NCBI GenBank assembly: GCA_025153775.1
Contig: JAOALC010000003.1
Span: forward strand, 124,001 to 188,000
Source of the DNA: SAR92 clade bacterium H231
GTDB taxonomy: Bacteria > Pseudomonadota > Gammaproteobacteria > Pseudomonadales > Porticoccaceae
Direction of reading: 5' to 3'
Length of the DNA: 64,000 nucleotides
In this document: positions 29,532-39,540 of the stretch, piece by piece
How positions within the stretch are numbered: position 1 is the first letter of the stretch
Layout of the letters: each line of letters starts with the position of its first letter
Translations under genes and position numbers: made by a program
Notes under the pieces: model-generated
Told to the model about the DNA's origin: nothing
Database searches by the model: none
Seen by the model: only the letters and a program-made list of their open reading frames with translations

Positions 29532-29924
29532 ATGAGTATGCAAGATCCAGTTTCAGACATGTTGACACGCATTCGTAATGCGCATCACCGCAGTCACCCA
29601 GAAGTGACTATGCCAGCTTCGAAGCTCAAGGCTTCAGTTGCCAAGGTGTTGCAGGACGAAGGTTACATTGCAAGCTTCAGTGTCAGTGAAGAAGTAAAGC
29701 CCAGCCTAACTATTGAGCTGAAGTATTTTGAAGGCCGTCCAGTTATTGAAGAGATTGCGCGCATCAGCAAGCCCAGCTTACGTCAGTATGTAAGTACTAA
29801 TGACTTGCCCAAGGTACGCAGTGGTCTCGGCATTGCCGTCATCTCCACCAGTAAAGGTGTGATGACTGATCGCGCTGCCAGAGCTGCCGGTATCGGTGGT
29901 GAAGTGCTGTGCACCGTATTCTGA
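29532..29924 (+). CDS. rpsH: 30S ribosomal protein S8
   Basis: Core 16S rRNA-binding protein and, in E. coli, the spc operon repressor. [19 protein letters not shown] start, 130 residues; the C-terminal [22 protein letters not shown] signature is intact. Confidence 0.98.
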   Translation: MSMQDPVSDMLTRIRNAHHRSHPEVTMPASKLKASVAKVLQDEGYIASFSVSEEVKPSLTIELKYFEGRPVIEEIARISKPSLRQYVSTNDLPKVRSGLGIAVISTSKGVMTDRAARAAGIGGEVLCTVF

Positions 29925-29936
29925 TAGGAAAGAAAA

Positions 29937-30470
29937 ATGTCTAGAGTTGCAAATAGCCCAGTAGAACTGCCCAAAGGTGTTGAAGTAAAGCTTGGTGGCG
30001 AAGAGATCTCTGTTAAGGGCTCAAAGGGTACATTGGCCATGCCGATCAATCCCCAAGTGGAAATCAAACAGGAAGACAATGTTCTGACGTTTGCCGCCCG
30101 CAGTGGAGATCAGTTTGCGCGCGCTATGTCCGGTACCACAAGAGCATTGGTCAACAATATGGTGACCGGTGTATCTGAAGGGTTCGAGAAAAAACTTGAA
30201 CTTGTGGGTGTTGGTTACAGAGCGCAGGTACAGGGTAACAAAATCAATCTAACACTGGGATTCTCTCATCCAGTGGTCTATGAGTTGCCAGAGGGTGTTA
30301 GTGCTGAGACTCCTAGTCAGACTGAAGTGGTATTAAAGTCTTCGGACAAGCAGAAGCTGGGCCAGGCCGCAGCTGAGATTCGCGCTTACCGTCCGCCAGA
30401 GCCCTACAAAGGTAAGGGTGTTCGCATCACTGGTGAATATGTAAGACGTAAAGAAGCCAAGAAGAAGTAA
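29937..30470 (+). CDS. rplF: 50S ribosomal protein L6
   Basis: Close to the sarcin-ricin loop and factor-binding site. 177 residues with two related domains; [25 protein letters not shown] is the conserved C terminus. Confidence 0.98.
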   Translation: MSRVANSPVELPKGVEVKLGGEEISVKGSKGTLAMPINPQVEIKQEDNVLTFAARSGDQFARAMSGTTRALVNNMVTGVSEGFEKKLELVGVGYRAQVQGNKINLTLGFSHPVVYELPEGVSAETPSQTEVVLKSSDKQKLGQAAAEIRAYRPPEPYKGKGVRITGEYVRRKEAKKK

Positions 30471-30482
30471 CAGGGTAATACG

Positions 30483-30833
30483 ATGAGCGATAAAAAAGTT
30501 TCACGTCAGCGCCGAGCAAAACGCGTACGTATGAAAATCCGCGAGCAGGGTGTTACACGACTGTGTATCAACCGTACTCCACGTCATATCTACGCGCAGA
30601 TTATCGCCGCAGAGGGTGACCGGGTTCTGGCTAGCGCATCGACGCTAGAGAAAGATTTACGCAGTGGCAGTACCGGCAATGTCGATGCTGCAGCAGCTGT
30701 GGGCAAATTAGTCGCCGAGCGCGCAGTAGCTGCTGGTGTTAAGGCAGTTGCCTTTGACCGCAGCGGTTTTAAATATCACGGCCGTGTAAAAGCACTGGCT
30801 GATGCCGCGCGTGAAGCCGGCCTAGAATTTTAA
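30483..30833 (+). CDS. rplR: 50S ribosomal protein L18
   Basis: 5S rRNA-binding protein of the central protuberance. 116 residues; [15 protein letters not shown] and [26 protein letters not shown] are conserved. It follows rplF by 12 bases. Confidence 0.98.
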   Translation: MSDKKVSRQRRAKRVRMKIREQGVTRLCINRTPRHIYAQIIAAEGDRVLASASTLEKDLRSGSTGNVDAAAAVGKLVAERAVAAGVKAVAFDRSGFKYHGRVKALADAAREAGLEF

Positions 30834-30845
30834 TAGGTAGAAAAT

Positions 30846-31355
30846 ATGGCTCTTACAGATCAGAAAGATTCTGCAGCTGAAGGCATGATGGAGAAGCTGG
30901 TTCAGGTTAACCGTGTGGCTAAGACGGTTAAAGGCGGACGTATTTTCGCCTTTACTGCCCTGACAGTCGTGGGTGACGGCAACGGTAAAGTTGGCTTCGG
31001 TCGTGGCAAGGCTCGCGAAGTGCCAATGGCTATTCAGAAGGCAATGGAAGCAGCGCGTCGCAATATGATCGACGTATCCCTGGACGGTACCACTATTCAG
31101 TACCCAACCAAGGGCATCCATGCTGCATCAAAGATTTATATGCAGCCAGCCTCAGAGGGTACTGGTGTTATTGCCGGTGGTGCAATGCGCTCAGTGCTTG
31201 AATTAGCTGGTGTGCAGGATGTACTGGCAAAATGCTACGGCTCAACTAACCCGGTAAACGTAGTTCGCGCTACCTTTAAGGCACTGCGTGATATGAAGTC
31301 TCCGGAAGATGTTGCGGCGAAACGTGGTAAATCTGTAGAAGAAATTCTGAACTAA
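30846..31355 (+). CDS. rpsE: 30S ribosomal protein S5
   Basis: Sits at the mRNA entry and affects decoding accuracy. 169 residues; the double-stranded RNA-binding segment [21 protein letters not shown] and [23 protein letters not shown] are present. The loop where spectinomycin resistance maps (about residues 20-30) has the usual TVKGGR sequence. Confidence 0.98.
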   Translation: MALTDQKDSAAEGMMEKLVQVNRVAKTVKGGRIFAFTALTVVGDGNGKVGFGRGKAREVPMAIQKAMEAARRNMIDVSLDGTTIQYPTKGIHAASKIYMQPASEGTGVIAGGAMRSVLELAGVQDVLAKCYGSTNPVNVVRATFKALRDMKSPEDVAAKRGKSVEEILN

Positions 31356-31393
31356 GTGACGGCATAACGCGCGTCAGTTATTGGAAGTGGATC

Positions 31394-31588
31394 ATGGCAA
31401 AAGCGAAGATTAAAAAAGTTAAAGTAACTCAAACTAAGAGTTCAATTGGACGGTTGCAAAACCATAAAGCCTGTCTTACTGGCTTGGGTTTGCGTCGTAT
31501 CGGCCACACCGTAGAAGTAGAAGATACTCCATCGGTTCGCGGCATGATCAATAAAGTTAACTATATGTTGCAGGTTGAGGAAGCATAA
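31394..31588 (+). CDS. rpmD: 50S ribosomal protein L30
   Basis: Small 50S protein of 64 residues with [25 protein letters not shown] in the middle and [18 protein letters not shown] at the end. The 38-base gap from rpsE is slightly larger than other gaps here. rplO starts right after its stop. Confidence 0.97.
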   Translation: MAKAKIKKVKVTQTKSSIGRLQNHKACLTGLGLRRIGHTVEVEDTPSVRGMINKVNYMLQVEEA

Positions 31589-31589
31589 G

Positions 31590-32030
31590 ATGCGTCTAAA
31601 CACCCTTAGCCCGGCTCCGGGTCGAATTAAAGAAGGCAAGCGCTGTGGTCGTGGTATCGGCAGCGGTATTGGTAAGACTGGCGGCCGTGGTCACAAAGGT
31701 CAAAAGTCACGCTCTGGCGGTTCAGTTCGTCCAGGTTTTGAAGGTGGTCAGATGCCACTGCAGAAGCGTCTCCCGAAGTTTGGTTTTACTTCGCGTCTGG
31801 CGGCAGTGACTGCAGAGATCCGTCTGTCAGAGCTGGATAAAGTTGAAGGCGGAATCATAACCATAGATTCCCTGCGCGCAGCTGGCATCATTAATAACAG
31901 TATTTCCCGAGCCAAGGTATTTAACTCTGGCGCGGTGACTAAAGCAGTCACTCTGCAGGGTATTGGTGCGACCAAAGGTGCTGCGGAAGCAATTGTTGCC
32001 GCTGGCGGCAAGGTTGAAGAGAAAGCCTAA
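31590..32030 (+). CDS. rplO: 50S ribosomal protein L15
   Basis: Late-assembly 50S protein. I start it at the ATG at 31590 ([18 protein letters not shown]), the family N terminus; an in-frame ATG at 31575 overlaps rpmD. The Gly- and Arg-rich [25 protein letters not shown] is typical. 146 residues. Its stop overlaps the secY start by one base (TAATG). Confidence 0.97.
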   Translation: MRLNTLSPAPGRIKEGKRCGRGIGSGIGKTGGRGHKGQKSRSGGSVRPGFEGGQMPLQKRLPKFGFTSRLAAVTAEIRLSELDKVEGGIITIDSLRAAGIINNSISRAKVFNSGAVTKAVTLQGIGATKGAAEAIVAAGGKVEEKA

Positions 32031-33349
32031 TGGCGAATCCAGGTGCTATGCCGGTGGGTAACCAGAAAGGATTGGGCGAGCTTTGGGCTCGCCTTCGCTT
32101 TTTGTTTATGGCCATTATCATTTATCGCATTGGCACCCATATTCCAGTTCCGGGCTTTGACCCAGATCGTCTGGCAGATATGTTTTCACAGAATCAGGGC
32201 ACCTATCTAGGACTGTTCAATATGTTCTCCGGTGGTGCACTGGAGCGAATGAGTATTTTGGCTCTGGGCGTGATGCCCTATATCTCGGCCTCGATTATTA
32301 TGCAGTTGCTGTCGGCTACAGTACCTGCGCTAGAGCAGTTAAAGAAAGAAGGTGACAGTGGTCGCCGCAAGATAAACCAGTACACCAGATATGGTACGGT
32401 GATTCTGGCCCTGATTCAGGGTATGGCTATGGCGGTGGGCTTTAGAGCTCAGGGTATGGCTTACGAGGGGTTTGAATTCTTCCTGCCCGTGGCAGTGGCA
32501 TCACTAGTGGCCGGCGCAGTTTTTCTGATGTGGCTGGGTGAACAGATTACCGAGCGTGGTATAGGCAACGGTATTTCCATGCTGATTTTTGCCGGTATTG
32601 TGGCTGGTATTCCTGGAGCCATTGGTCAGGCCTTGGAGTCAGCGCGTCAGGGTGACCTCAATCCTCTGATGCTGGTGGTTGTACTTATTATTGCAGTGGC
32701 TGTAGTTTACTTTGTGGTGTTTATTGAGCGTGGTCAGCGCCGTTTGACGGTTAACTATGCTCAGCGCCAGGGCCGCAAGGCTTACAACGCGCAAACTTCA
32801 CATCTGCCACTTAAAGTGAATATGGCCGGCGTGATTCCGGCAATTTTTGCCAGCAGTTTACTGTTGTTTCCCGCCTCAATCAGTCAGTGGTTTGGCTCTG
32901 GGGTAAACGCGCCGGCTTGGTTGCAAGACGTGTCGCTACTGATTGGCCCTGGGCAGCCATTGTATGTGTTGATGTTTAGCGCATTAATTATTTTCTTCAG
33001 CTTCTTCTATACGGCGTTGATGTACAACCCCAAAGAAGTGGCCGATAACCTGAAAAAAGGTGGTGCTTATCTGCCCGGTATACGTCCGGGAGATCAGACT
33101 GCCAAATACATTGATAGTGTGACCACGCGTTTGACTCTGATTGGTGGTATTTATATCACTCTGATCTGTCTGATGCCCCAGTTCTTGAATGTGTACTTTA
33201 ATGTGCCGTTCTACCTAGGTGGTACATCACTGTTGATTGCGGTTGTTGTAACAATGGATTTTATGGCTCAGGTGCAGTCACATCTAATGTCGCAACAATA
33301 TGATTCGCTAATGAAGAAGGCCAACCTTAAAAATGTTGGCCGTAAATAA
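32030..33349 (+). CDS. secY: Protein translocase subunit SecY
   Basis: Pore-forming subunit of the SecYEG translocon in the inner membrane. 439 residues with ten predicted membrane segments; signatures include [10 protein letters not shown], the plug-region [25 protein letters not shown], and [13 protein letters not shown] in the cytosolic loop. Its ATG overlaps the rplO stop. The partner secE is at 3555; secG is not in this window. Confidence 0.98.
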   Translation: MANPGAMPVGNQKGLGELWARLRFLFMAIIIYRIGTHIPVPGFDPDRLADMFSQNQGTYLGLFNMFSGGALERMSILALGVMPYISASIIMQLLSATVPALEQLKKEGDSGRRKINQYTRYGTVILALIQGMAMAVGFRAQGMAYEGFEFFLPVAVASLVAGAVFLMWLGEQITERGIGNGISMLIFAGIVAGIPGAIGQALESARQGDLNPLMLVVVLIIAVAVVYFVVFIERGQRRLTVNYAQRQGRKAYNAQTSHLPLKVNMAGVIPAIFASSLLLFPASISQWFGSGVNAPAWLQDVSLLIGPGQPLYVLMFSALIIFFSFFYTALMYNPKEVADNLKKGGAYLPGIRPGDQTAKYIDSVTTRLTLIGGIYITLICLMPQFLNVYFNVPFYLGGTSLLIAVVVTMDFMAQVQSHLMSQQYDSLMKKANLKNVGRK

Positions 33350-33361
33350 AGAGGTGATGCT

Positions 33362-33478
33362 GTGAAAGTACGCGCATCGGTTAAAAAGATTTGTCGTAAT
33401 TGTAAGGTTGTCCGCCGCAAAGGTGTGGTTCGTGTTATCTGTAGTGTTGAGCCACGTCATAAGCAGCGCCAGGGATAA
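33362..33478 (+). CDS. rpmJ: 50S ribosomal protein L36
   Basis: A 38-residue protein starting with GTG, reading [17 protein letters not shown] and ending in [11 protein letters not shown]. The zinc ligands C11, C14, C27 and H32 are all present, so it is the zinc-binding (C+) type. GAGGTGATGCT lies upstream of the GTG. It occupies its usual place between secY and rpsM. Confidence 0.96.
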   Translation: MKVRASVKKICRNCKVVRRKGVVRVICSVEPRHKQRQG

Positions 33479-33482
33479 CTGG

Positions 33483-33511
33483 TTGATTTTTGATAGATCT
33501 ATCGGTATTCT
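33483..33511 (+). promoter_or_regulatory. Candidate sigma70 promoter of the alpha operon
   Basis: TTGATT (33483-33488), 17 bases, TATTCT (33506-33511), then ACCGCGCCTTTTT. The spacer contains a perfect 12-base palindrome, GATAGATCTATC (33492-33503). The leader to rpsM is about 80 bases, where S4 autoregulation would be expected. Confidence 0.6.
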
Positions 33512-33595
33512 ACCGCGCCTTTTTAGCAGGTCTGAAAGACTGTTAAGCGGGTCGGAAGAGCTGATTAAACCCATAGTAATAGTGGAGTAATGTGA

Positions 33596-33952
33596 ATGGC
33601 CCGTATTGCCGGTGTCAACATTCCAGATAACAAGCACACAGTGATTTCACTGACCTATGTGTTTGGTATTGGTCGCCCAACTGCCCAGAAGATTTGTGCA
33701 GACACGGGCATTGCAGAGGACACAAAAATTTCTGCGCTGGACGAAGGTCAATTGGACGCGTTGCGTGCTGCCGTAGGGCAAAACGACGTTGAAGGTGATC
33801 TCCGTAGAGAGAACAGCATGAGTATCAAGCGTCTGATGGACCTAGGTTGCTATCGCGGCCTCCGCCATCGTCGTAGTTTGCCCGTACGTGGACAACGTAC
33901 TAAGACGAATGCGCGCACCCGTAAAGGGCCGCGTCGTCCCATAAAAAGATAA
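33596..33952 (+). CDS. rpsM: 30S ribosomal protein S13
   Basis: Head protein that contacts P-site tRNA and the 50S subunit. 118 residues; [19 protein letters not shown] start and the C-terminal [19 protein letters not shown]. First gene of the alpha unit behind its own promoter candidate. Confidence 0.98.
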   Translation: MARIAGVNIPDNKHTVISLTYVFGIGRPTAQKICADTGIAEDTKISALDEGQLDALRAAVGQNDVEGDLRRENSMSIKRLMDLGCYRGLRHRRSLPVRGQRTKTNARTRKGPRRPIKR

Positions 33953-33967
33953 TTAGGATCATTTCTA

Positions 33968-34360
33968 ATGGCAAAAGCAGCAGCTAAAACGACCCGTAAA
34001 AAGGTCAAAAAGACAGTTATAGATGGCGTAGCCCATATCTATGCTTCTTTTAACAATACGATTGTTACTATCACTGACCGTCAGGGGAATACACTCTCCT
34101 GGGCAACCTCCGGTGGATCTGGTTTCCGCGGTTCTCGCAAGAGTACCCCGTTCGCCGCCCAGGTGGCTGCAGAGCGAGCTGGTGAAGCAGCGAAGGACTA
34201 CGGTCTAAAGAATCTTGACGTTCAGGTCAAAGGCCCAGGTCCCGGTCGTGAGTCTGCGGTTCGCGCACTCAACAATGCTGGTTACAAAATAACTAATATC
34301 ACCGATGTGACGCCTGTGCCCCACAATGGCTGTCGTCCACCGAAAAAACGTCGCGTGTAA
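33968..34360 (+). CDS. rpsK: 30S ribosomal protein S11
   Basis: Platform protein of the 30S subunit that helps form the Shine-Dalgarno cleft. 130 residues; [22 protein letters not shown] and [17 protein letters not shown] are conserved, and the C terminus [13 protein letters not shown] is typical. Confidence 0.98.
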   Translation: MAKAAAKTTRKKVKKTVIDGVAHIYASFNNTIVTITDRQGNTLSWATSGGSGFRGSRKSTPFAAQVAAERAGEAAKDYGLKNLDVQVKGPGPGRESAVRALNNAGYKITNITDVTPVPHNGCRPPKKRRV

Positions 34361-34372
34361 GGGAAATAGAAA

Positions 34373-34993
34373 ATGGCTAGGTATCTCGGACCAACTTGTA
34401 AACTGTCGCGCCGTGAAGGGACTGATCTGTTCCTGAAGAGTGGCGTTCGACCCTTAGAATCCAAATGCCGTCACGAAAGTGCGCCGGGCCAGCACGGCCA
34501 GCGTCGTGGTCGACTGTCTGACTACGGGGTTCAGCTTCGTGAAAAGCAAAAGGTACGTCGTATTTACGGCATCCTTGAGAAGCAATTCCGCAACTATTAT
34601 AAAGATGCGGCTCGCTTAAAAGGTAACACTGGCGAAAATCTGCTGACTCTTTTAGAGAAGCGCCTCGATAATGTTGTCTACCGTATGGGCTTTGGTGCCA
34701 CTCGCGCTGAATCGCGTCAGTTGGTAGCTCATAATTCTATTCTGGTAAATGGCCAGAAGGTCAATATCGCCTCGTTTAGAGTTCAGGAAGGTGATGTTGT
34801 TGGTCTTCGCGAGAAGTCTAAGAAGCAGCTTCGCGTGCAAACTGCCCTGCAGCTCGCAGCACAACGCGGTGAAGTAGAGTGGTTAACTGTTGATAGCAAC
34901 AAGATGGAAGGCACGTTTACGCGCAATCCAGATCGCTCTGACTTACCGGCCGAGATCAATGAAAATCTGATCGTCGAACTTTACTCCAAGTAA
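34373..34993 (+). CDS. rpsD: 30S ribosomal protein S4
   Basis: Primary 16S rRNA-binding protein; in E. coli it represses the alpha operon. 206 residues. The S4 RNA-binding domain (about 96-155) contains [25 protein letters not shown]. The residues around 25-35 are the zinc-free variant. It lies 12 bases after rpsK. Confidence 0.98.
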   Translation: MARYLGPTCKLSRREGTDLFLKSGVRPLESKCRHESAPGQHGQRRGRLSDYGVQLREKQKVRRIYGILEKQFRNYYKDAARLKGNTGENLLTLLEKRLDNVVYRMGFGATRAESRQLVAHNSILVNGQKVNIASFRVQEGDVVGLREKSKKQLRVQTALQLAAQRGEVEWLTVDSNKMEGTFTRNPDRSDLPAEINENLIVELYSK

Positions 34994-35021
34994 TCGCTTT
35001 ATAGCTCTTACAGGTAATACT

Positions 35022-36017
35022 ATGCAAAATTCTGCTACTGAATTTCTAACACCACGTAACATTGATGTAACGTCTTATGATGCAAACCATGCCAAGGTGG
35101 TTCTAGAGCCTCTAGAGCGTGGCTTTGGTCATACTCTGGGTAATGCACTGCGTCGTATTCTGCTGTCTTCTATGTCCGGCTGTGCCGTGATTGAAGTTGA
35201 GATTGACGGTGTTGAGCATGAGTACTCTTCAATTGAGGGTGTTCAAGAGGATGTGATGGAAATCCTCCTCAACCTCAAAGGCGTGGCTGTTGTTATGGAA
35301 GGCCGCGACGACACCACTGTATCTCTCAATGTGCAGGGCCCAGGTCCAGTTACAGCTGGCGATATTGAAAGTGATGGCCATATTGAAGTAATCAACCCAG
35401 ACCATGTTATTGCTAACATCTCTGGTAAGACCAACTTAAATATGCAGCTGCGCATCGTGCGCGGACGTGGCTACCAGCCGTCAGATGCCCGTGTGAGTGA
35501 CGAAGAAACTCGCTCTATAGGTCGCCTGCAGCTAGATGCAACCTTTAGCCCCATTTTCAAGGTGTCCTACAGCGTTGAGAGTGCCCGTGTTGAGAATCGC
35601 ACAGACCTCGACAAGCTAGTACTTGAGCTGGAGACTAACGGAACTGTAGATCCCGAAGAGGCGATTCGCCGTTCAGCAACCATCCTGCAGCAGCAGATGG
35701 CTGTGTTTGTTGAGCTTGAAGGTGAAACTGCCGCTGAGCCAGAAGAGAAAGAAGACGAGATCGATCCGATCTTATTGCGTCCAGTTGACGATTTAGAGCT
35801 AACTGTTCGCTCTGCTAACTGCTTAAAAGCAGAGAGCATCTACTACATTGGTGACCTGATCCAGCGCACCGAAGTTGAATTGCTGAAGACTCCCAATCTG
35901 GGTAAGAAGTCGCTTACCGAAATTAAGGATGTACTGGCTTCTCGCGGGCTGTCTCTGGGCATGCGTCTTGAGAACTGGCCACCAGCTAGCTTGAAAAGTG
36001 AACGCGAACTCGCCTGA
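35022..36017 (+). CDS. rpoA: RNA polymerase subunit alpha
   Basis: Starts RNA polymerase assembly and contacts UP elements and activators. The N-terminal domain (about 1-235) has [23 protein letters not shown]; an acidic linker (EEKEDEID) leads to the C-terminal domain (about 250-331) with two helix-hairpin-helix-like motifs and [21 protein letters not shown]. 331 residues. Confidence 0.98.
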   Translation: MQNSATEFLTPRNIDVTSYDANHAKVVLEPLERGFGHTLGNALRRILLSSMSGCAVIEVEIDGVEHEYSSIEGVQEDVMEILLNLKGVAVVMEGRDDTTVSLNVQGPGPVTAGDIESDGHIEVINPDHVIANISGKTNLNMQLRIVRGRGYQPSDARVSDEETRSIGRLQLDATFSPIFKVSYSVESARVENRTDLDKLVLELETNGTVDPEEAIRRSATILQQQMAVFVELEGETAAEPEEKEDEIDPILLRPVDDLELTVRSANCLKAESIYYIGDLIQRTEVELLKTPNLGKKSLTEIKDVLASRGLSLGMRLENWPPASLKSERELA

Positions 36018-36073
36018 GGCTTGGTCGTATAGATATCATTGCTGAGACAGCAACGAATTAAGGAATAAAAATC

Positions 36074-36478
36074 ATGCGTCATCGCTATAGTGGCCGCAAA
36101 CTGAATAAATCTGGCCCTCACCGCAGAGCCATGTTTCGCAATATGACTGCGTCTCTGGTTGAGCACGAGTTGATTAGAACCACTCTACCCAAGGCCAAAG
36201 AGTTGCGTCGTTTTGCAGAGCCTTTAATCACTCTGGCCAAGCAGGACAGTGTAGCTAACCGTCGACTGGCTTTTGATCGCCTGCGTAACAAGGAGACAGT
36301 AGGTAAGTTATTTACCGATCTGGGTCCCCGTTATCAGGAGCGTCCCGGTGGTTATATGCGCATTCTCAAATGTGCCCCGCGCACTGGTGACAATGCCCCT
36401 ATGGCCTATGTTGAGCTGGTTGATCGGGTGGTTGCTGAAGATGAAGACAGTGAAGCCTTAGAGGTGGTTGCTGAATAA
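36074..36478 (+). CDS. rplQ: 50S ribosomal protein L17
   Basis: 50S protein near the tunnel exit. [28 protein letters not shown] start; 134 residues with a short acidic C-terminal tail ([13 protein letters not shown]). Last gene of the alpha operon, closed by a strong terminator. Confidence 0.98.
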   Translation: MRHRYSGRKLNKSGPHRRAMFRNMTASLVEHELIRTTLPKAKELRRFAEPLITLAKQDSVANRRLAFDRLRNKETVGKLFTDLGPRYQERPGGYMRILKCAPRTGDNAPMAYVELVDRVVAEDEDSEALEVVAE

Positions 36479-36492
36479 GCCCACTTCGACTT

Positions 36493-36520
36493 AAAAAGCC
36501 GAGCCTAGCTCGGCTTTTTT
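36493..36520. terminator. Terminator of the alpha operon, usable from both strands
   Basis: AAAAAGCCGAGC pairs with GCTCGGCTTTTTT on a CTA loop, with A and T runs on the two sides. It lies 14 bases after rplQ and 41 bases before the end of the opposing apaH. Confidence 0.95.
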
Positions 36521-36560
36521 GTGCCTGCTACAAAACCGACCAGCTGAGACTATGCTGGCG

Positions 36561-37364
36561 TTATATTGAAGCGGGCTGGTGAAAGTACTCTCCGCTTTGC
36601 AGATTCATCAGCCGCATGGGCCCACCCCAGACACAGCCTGTATCAAGGGCATACACATATTGGCCGCAGTCCCGGCCCTGCAGCGCCGCCCAGTGACCAA
36701 ACACTATTTTGTCTGCAGCTGCCTTGCGGTTTTGGTGAGCGAACCAGGGCTTAAAGGGCAAAGCCATCTCCACCTGATCTTTTGACTCTAACTCAAGACG
36801 CCCCTCGGCAGTGCAGAAGCGCATTCTGGTTAGATAGTTGGTAATTACCCGCCAGCGCTCCGGCCCTTCTAAGCTGTCCGACCACTGATCTGGTTGATTG
36901 CCGTACATATTGTGAAAGTAATGGCTGCAGAGATCCGATTGCAACACGGCGCTTACTTCGCCGGCCAGATTATAGGCTGTGGGCATATCCCAGATAGGTG
37001 GTATGCCTGCATGAACCAGATGGTAGCCAGCGACTTCCAACAACAATGGCTTGGCCCGTAGCCAGTTTAGGAGTTCATCGCGATCTGGTGCCGCTAGAAT
37101 ATCCCCAAAGGTATCTTTGTTAGTGGGGTCTCTAACTCCCTGGGCCACTGCCAGTAGGTGCAGGTCATGATTGCCCAGCACCATATTAAATGCCGGGCCC
37201 AGATTCTTGCAAAAACGCAGGGTCCCTAGCGACTCGGGGCCGCGGTTAATTAGGTCGCCGACGGAAATCAGCTGATCGTGCTGAGGGTCAAAGGCCACCT
37301 GTTCCAACAGCCTCTGCAACGGCTCTAAACAGCCCTGAATATCACCTACAGCGTACTGGGTCAT
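36561..37364 (-). CDS. apaH: Bis(5'-nucleosyl)-tetraphosphatase, symmetrical
   Basis: Hydrolyses Ap4A to two ADP and also removes Np4 caps from RNA in E. coli. Metallophosphatase motifs are AVGDIQGC (about residue 5), GDLINRGP and LGNHDLHLLA, with HAGIPP further on. 267 residues. Its ATG directly follows the apaG stop on the minus strand. Last gene of the lptD-surA-pdxA-ksgA-apaG-apaH operon, in the E. coli order. Confidence 0.97.
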   Translation of the reverse strand: MTQYAVGDIQGCLEPLQRLLEQVAFDPQHDQLISVGDLINRGPESLGTLRFCKNLGPAFNMVLGNHDLHLLAVAQGVRDPTNKDTFGDILAAPDRDELLNWLRAKPLLLEVAGYHLVHAGIPPIWDMPTAYNLAGEVSAVLQSDLCSHYFHNMYGNQPDQWSDSLEGPERWRVITNYLTRMRFCTAEGRLELESKDQVEMALPFKPWFAHQNRKAAADKIVFGHWAALQGRDCGQYVYALDTGCVWGGPMRLMNLQSGEYFHQPASI

Positions 37365-37745
37365 CTAGTGCACTGCATTGGGCATGGAGAGCAAAAATGG
37401 CGCTATGGGTGCCTCAAATGGATCGCCATTGCCATCAACCAGGTAATAGGAACCCTGCATGGTTCCCACTGTGGTTTCAAGCACTACGCCACTGCTGTAC
37501 TCATAGTCTGTACCGGGCTCAATAATGGGCTGTTCGCCAATAACCCCATCGCCACGGACTTCCTGTCGCTCCTGGTTGGCATCTGTAATAACCCAGTGTC
37601 TGCTCAGCAATTGGGCTGCTGCCGAGCCTCGATTTTCAATACGAATATGATAGGCAAAGGCAAAGCGACTGTCCTCTGGCTGGGAATGGGAGGGAAGATA
37701 TTCGCTGGTCACGCTGACCTGGATACTTGGCTCTAATGCTGTCAT
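37365..37745 (-). CDS. apaG: ApaG/CorD protein
   Basis: Small fibronectin-III-like protein of unclear cellular role, encoded with apaH and ksgA in many proteobacteria. The start chosen gives MTALEPSIQVSVTSEYLP (126 residues) and overlaps the ksgA stop (ATGA); an in-frame ATG ten codons upstream lies inside ksgA. RIENRGSAAAQLLSRHWVITDA and GVVLETTVGTMQGSYYLVDGNG are the conserved core. Confidence 0.96.
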   Translation of the reverse strand: MTALEPSIQVSVTSEYLPSHSQPEDSRFAFAYHIRIENRGSAAAQLLSRHWVITDANQERQEVRGDGVIGEQPIIEPGTDYEYSSGVVLETTVGTMQGSYYLVDGNGDPFEAPIAPFLLSMPNAVH

Positions 37746-38551
37746 TGGTTGGTCTTGACACTCCTGCTGATGCAATTGGACAGGGCCACAAATTCGCTGA
37801 CCGGTAATTGTTCTGGGCGACGAGAGAGATCAAAGCTCTGGCCACTATCAGTCCCGCCCTCCAGATGCTGCAGATAGGGGCGCAAGCAGTTGCGCAAGGT
37901 TTTGCGCCGCTGCTGGAAACAGAGGCTGACCACCTGACTGAGCAGTGCTTCATCATCGGCAACCCAGGGCATGGTTTTATGGGGTTTAAGACGCACCACA
38001 GCAGACTGAACCTTGGGCGCTGGCCTAAAGGACTCAGGAGGAACTGGAATAAGGGGCATCACCCGGCAGTGATACTGAATCATCACCGATAGTCTGCCAT
38101 AGGCTTTGGTACTGGGCACTGCCCCCAGGCGGTCGACCACCTCCCGCTGCAGCATAAAATGCATATCCGTAATTAGGTGGCGCACTTTCAGCAGGTGAAA
38201 AAGCAGCGGTGTCGAAATATTATAGGGCAAATTACCCACCAGTCGCAGATCTCTGCCGTTGTGCAGCTTGGCATAGTCCATTTTCAGTGCATCGCCGCTG
38301 TGGATGCTGAAATCTGGGTAATCGACAAATTTTTCGCCGAGAAACTCCACCAGATCCTTATCCAGCTCCAGCACTGACATGTTGGGACAGAGTTTTACCA
38401 GATGCTCGGTAATAGCGGCCATACCTGGGCCAATCTCGACCAGATTCTGATCCGGTTTGGGGGCTACCGCCGAGACGATCTGCGCAATAATCTGCTGATC
38501 TACCAGGAAGTTCTGGCCAAAGCGTTTGCGCGCCTGATGGTTAATACTCAA
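37742..38551 (-). CDS. rsmA: 16S rRNA dimethyladenosine transferase
   Basis: Also called KsgA. Uses SAM to dimethylate two adjacent adenosines near the 3' end of 16S rRNA, a late 30S assembly check. 269 residues; RKRFGQNFL, EIGPGMAAIT (SAM loop), GDALKMDY and the catalytic NLPYNISTPLL are present. It overlaps pdxA upstream and apaG downstream by four bases each. Confidence 0.98.
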   Translation of the reverse strand: MSINHQARKRFGQNFLVDQQIIAQIVSAVAPKPDQNLVEIGPGMAAITEHLVKLCPNMSVLELDKDLVEFLGEKFVDYPDFSIHSGDALKMDYAKLHNGRDLRLVGNLPYNISTPLLFHLLKVRHLITDMHFMLQREVVDRLGAVPSTKAYGRLSVMIQYHCRVMPLIPVPPESFRPAPKVQSAVVRLKPHKTMPWVADDEALLSQVVSLCFQQRRKTLRNCLRPYLQHLEGGTDSGQSFDLSRRPEQLPVSEFVALSNCISRSVKTNQ

Positions 38552-39540
38552 TGGGCACCTTTGCTGGCCGCAGTCATCTGCAGTGCCACCTCTATAGCCG
38601 CGACCATGCTGCCATTGCTGGCGCCAGCTGTGCCGGCAAGATCAAGTGCTGTGCCATGGTCCACTGAGGTACGCACAATGGGCAGGCCCAGTGTAATATT
38701 CGCTGCTCGACCAAACCCCTGGTATTTCAATACGGGTAAACCCTGATCATGATACATGGCCAGCACCGCATCGGCGCCTTGCAGATACTTGTCAGTAAAC
38801 AGGCTGTCCGCTGGCAGTGGACCAATAATCTTCATAGACTGAGCCCGCAGCTGTTGCAAAACAGGCTCTATCAGGTCGATTTCTTCCCGACCCAGATGGC
38901 CGTCCTCGCCCGCATGGGGGTTCAGCCCGCAGACTAGAATCACCGGATCGGCAATATTAAATTTTTTCTGTAGATCGCTATGCAGAACTCCGAGTACCTG
39001 GATCAGCAACTCAGCACTTATGGCATCTGCCACCTCTCTCAGGGGCAGGTGAGTAGTGGCCAGAGCTACCCGCAGTTCCTTGGTGGCCAGCATCATTACC
39101 ACAGTGCCACTGTTAGTTTTGTCCGCCAGATATTCTGTGTGTCCGGAAAAGTTGATACCCGCCTGATTGATAATAGATTTTTGCACTGGGCCTGTCACCA
39201 TGGCCTGACAGTGGCCAGATTGACAGCTGGCAATAGCGGCATCCAATGTCTGCAGTACATAGGAGGCATTGTTTTGGTTTAGCTGACCGGCTACCACAGT
39301 TTCAGCTGTTGGCACTGCAGCCACCGTAATAGTACCTGCTGCAGTGGGCACTGGCTCAGCATTCAGATCCAAGGGTAGAATTTGCAGTGGCAGCCCCAGT
39401 TGTTGAGCGCGCTCCGCCAGCATGTGGGGATCGGCAAAGGCGATCAGCTGCGCTTGCTGTTGCTGCTGTACGGTTTGAATTAACAGGTCGGGACCCACAC
39501 CGGCAGGTTCTCCCGGTGTCAGTGCCAGTCTAGGGATCAT
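38548..39540 (-). CDS. pdxA: 4-hydroxythreonine-4-phosphate dehydrogenase
   Basis: NAD-dependent step of the DXP-dependent pyridoxal phosphate pathway. 330 residues; TPGEPAGVGPD at the N terminus, FSGHTEYLAD, GLNPHAGEDGHLG and MYHDQGLPVLKYQGFG supply the metal-binding histidines, and SVDHGTALDLAG is near the end. It overlaps surA and ksgA by four bases, so the operon is tightly coupled. Confidence 0.97.
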   Translation of the reverse strand: MIPRLALTPGEPAGVGPDLLIQTVQQQQQAQLIAFADPHMLAERAQQLGLPLQILPLDLNAEPVPTAAGTITVAAVPTAETVVAGQLNQNNASYVLQTLDAAIASCQSGHCQAMVTGPVQKSIINQAGINFSGHTEYLADKTNSGTVVMMLATKELRVALATTHLPLREVADAISAELLIQVLGVLHSDLQKKFNIADPVILVCGLNPHAGEDGHLGREEIDLIEPVLQQLRAQSMKIIGPLPADSLFTDKYLQGADAVLAMYHDQGLPVLKYQGFGRAANITLGLPIVRTSVDHGTALDLAGTAGASNGSMVAAIEVALQMTAASKGAH

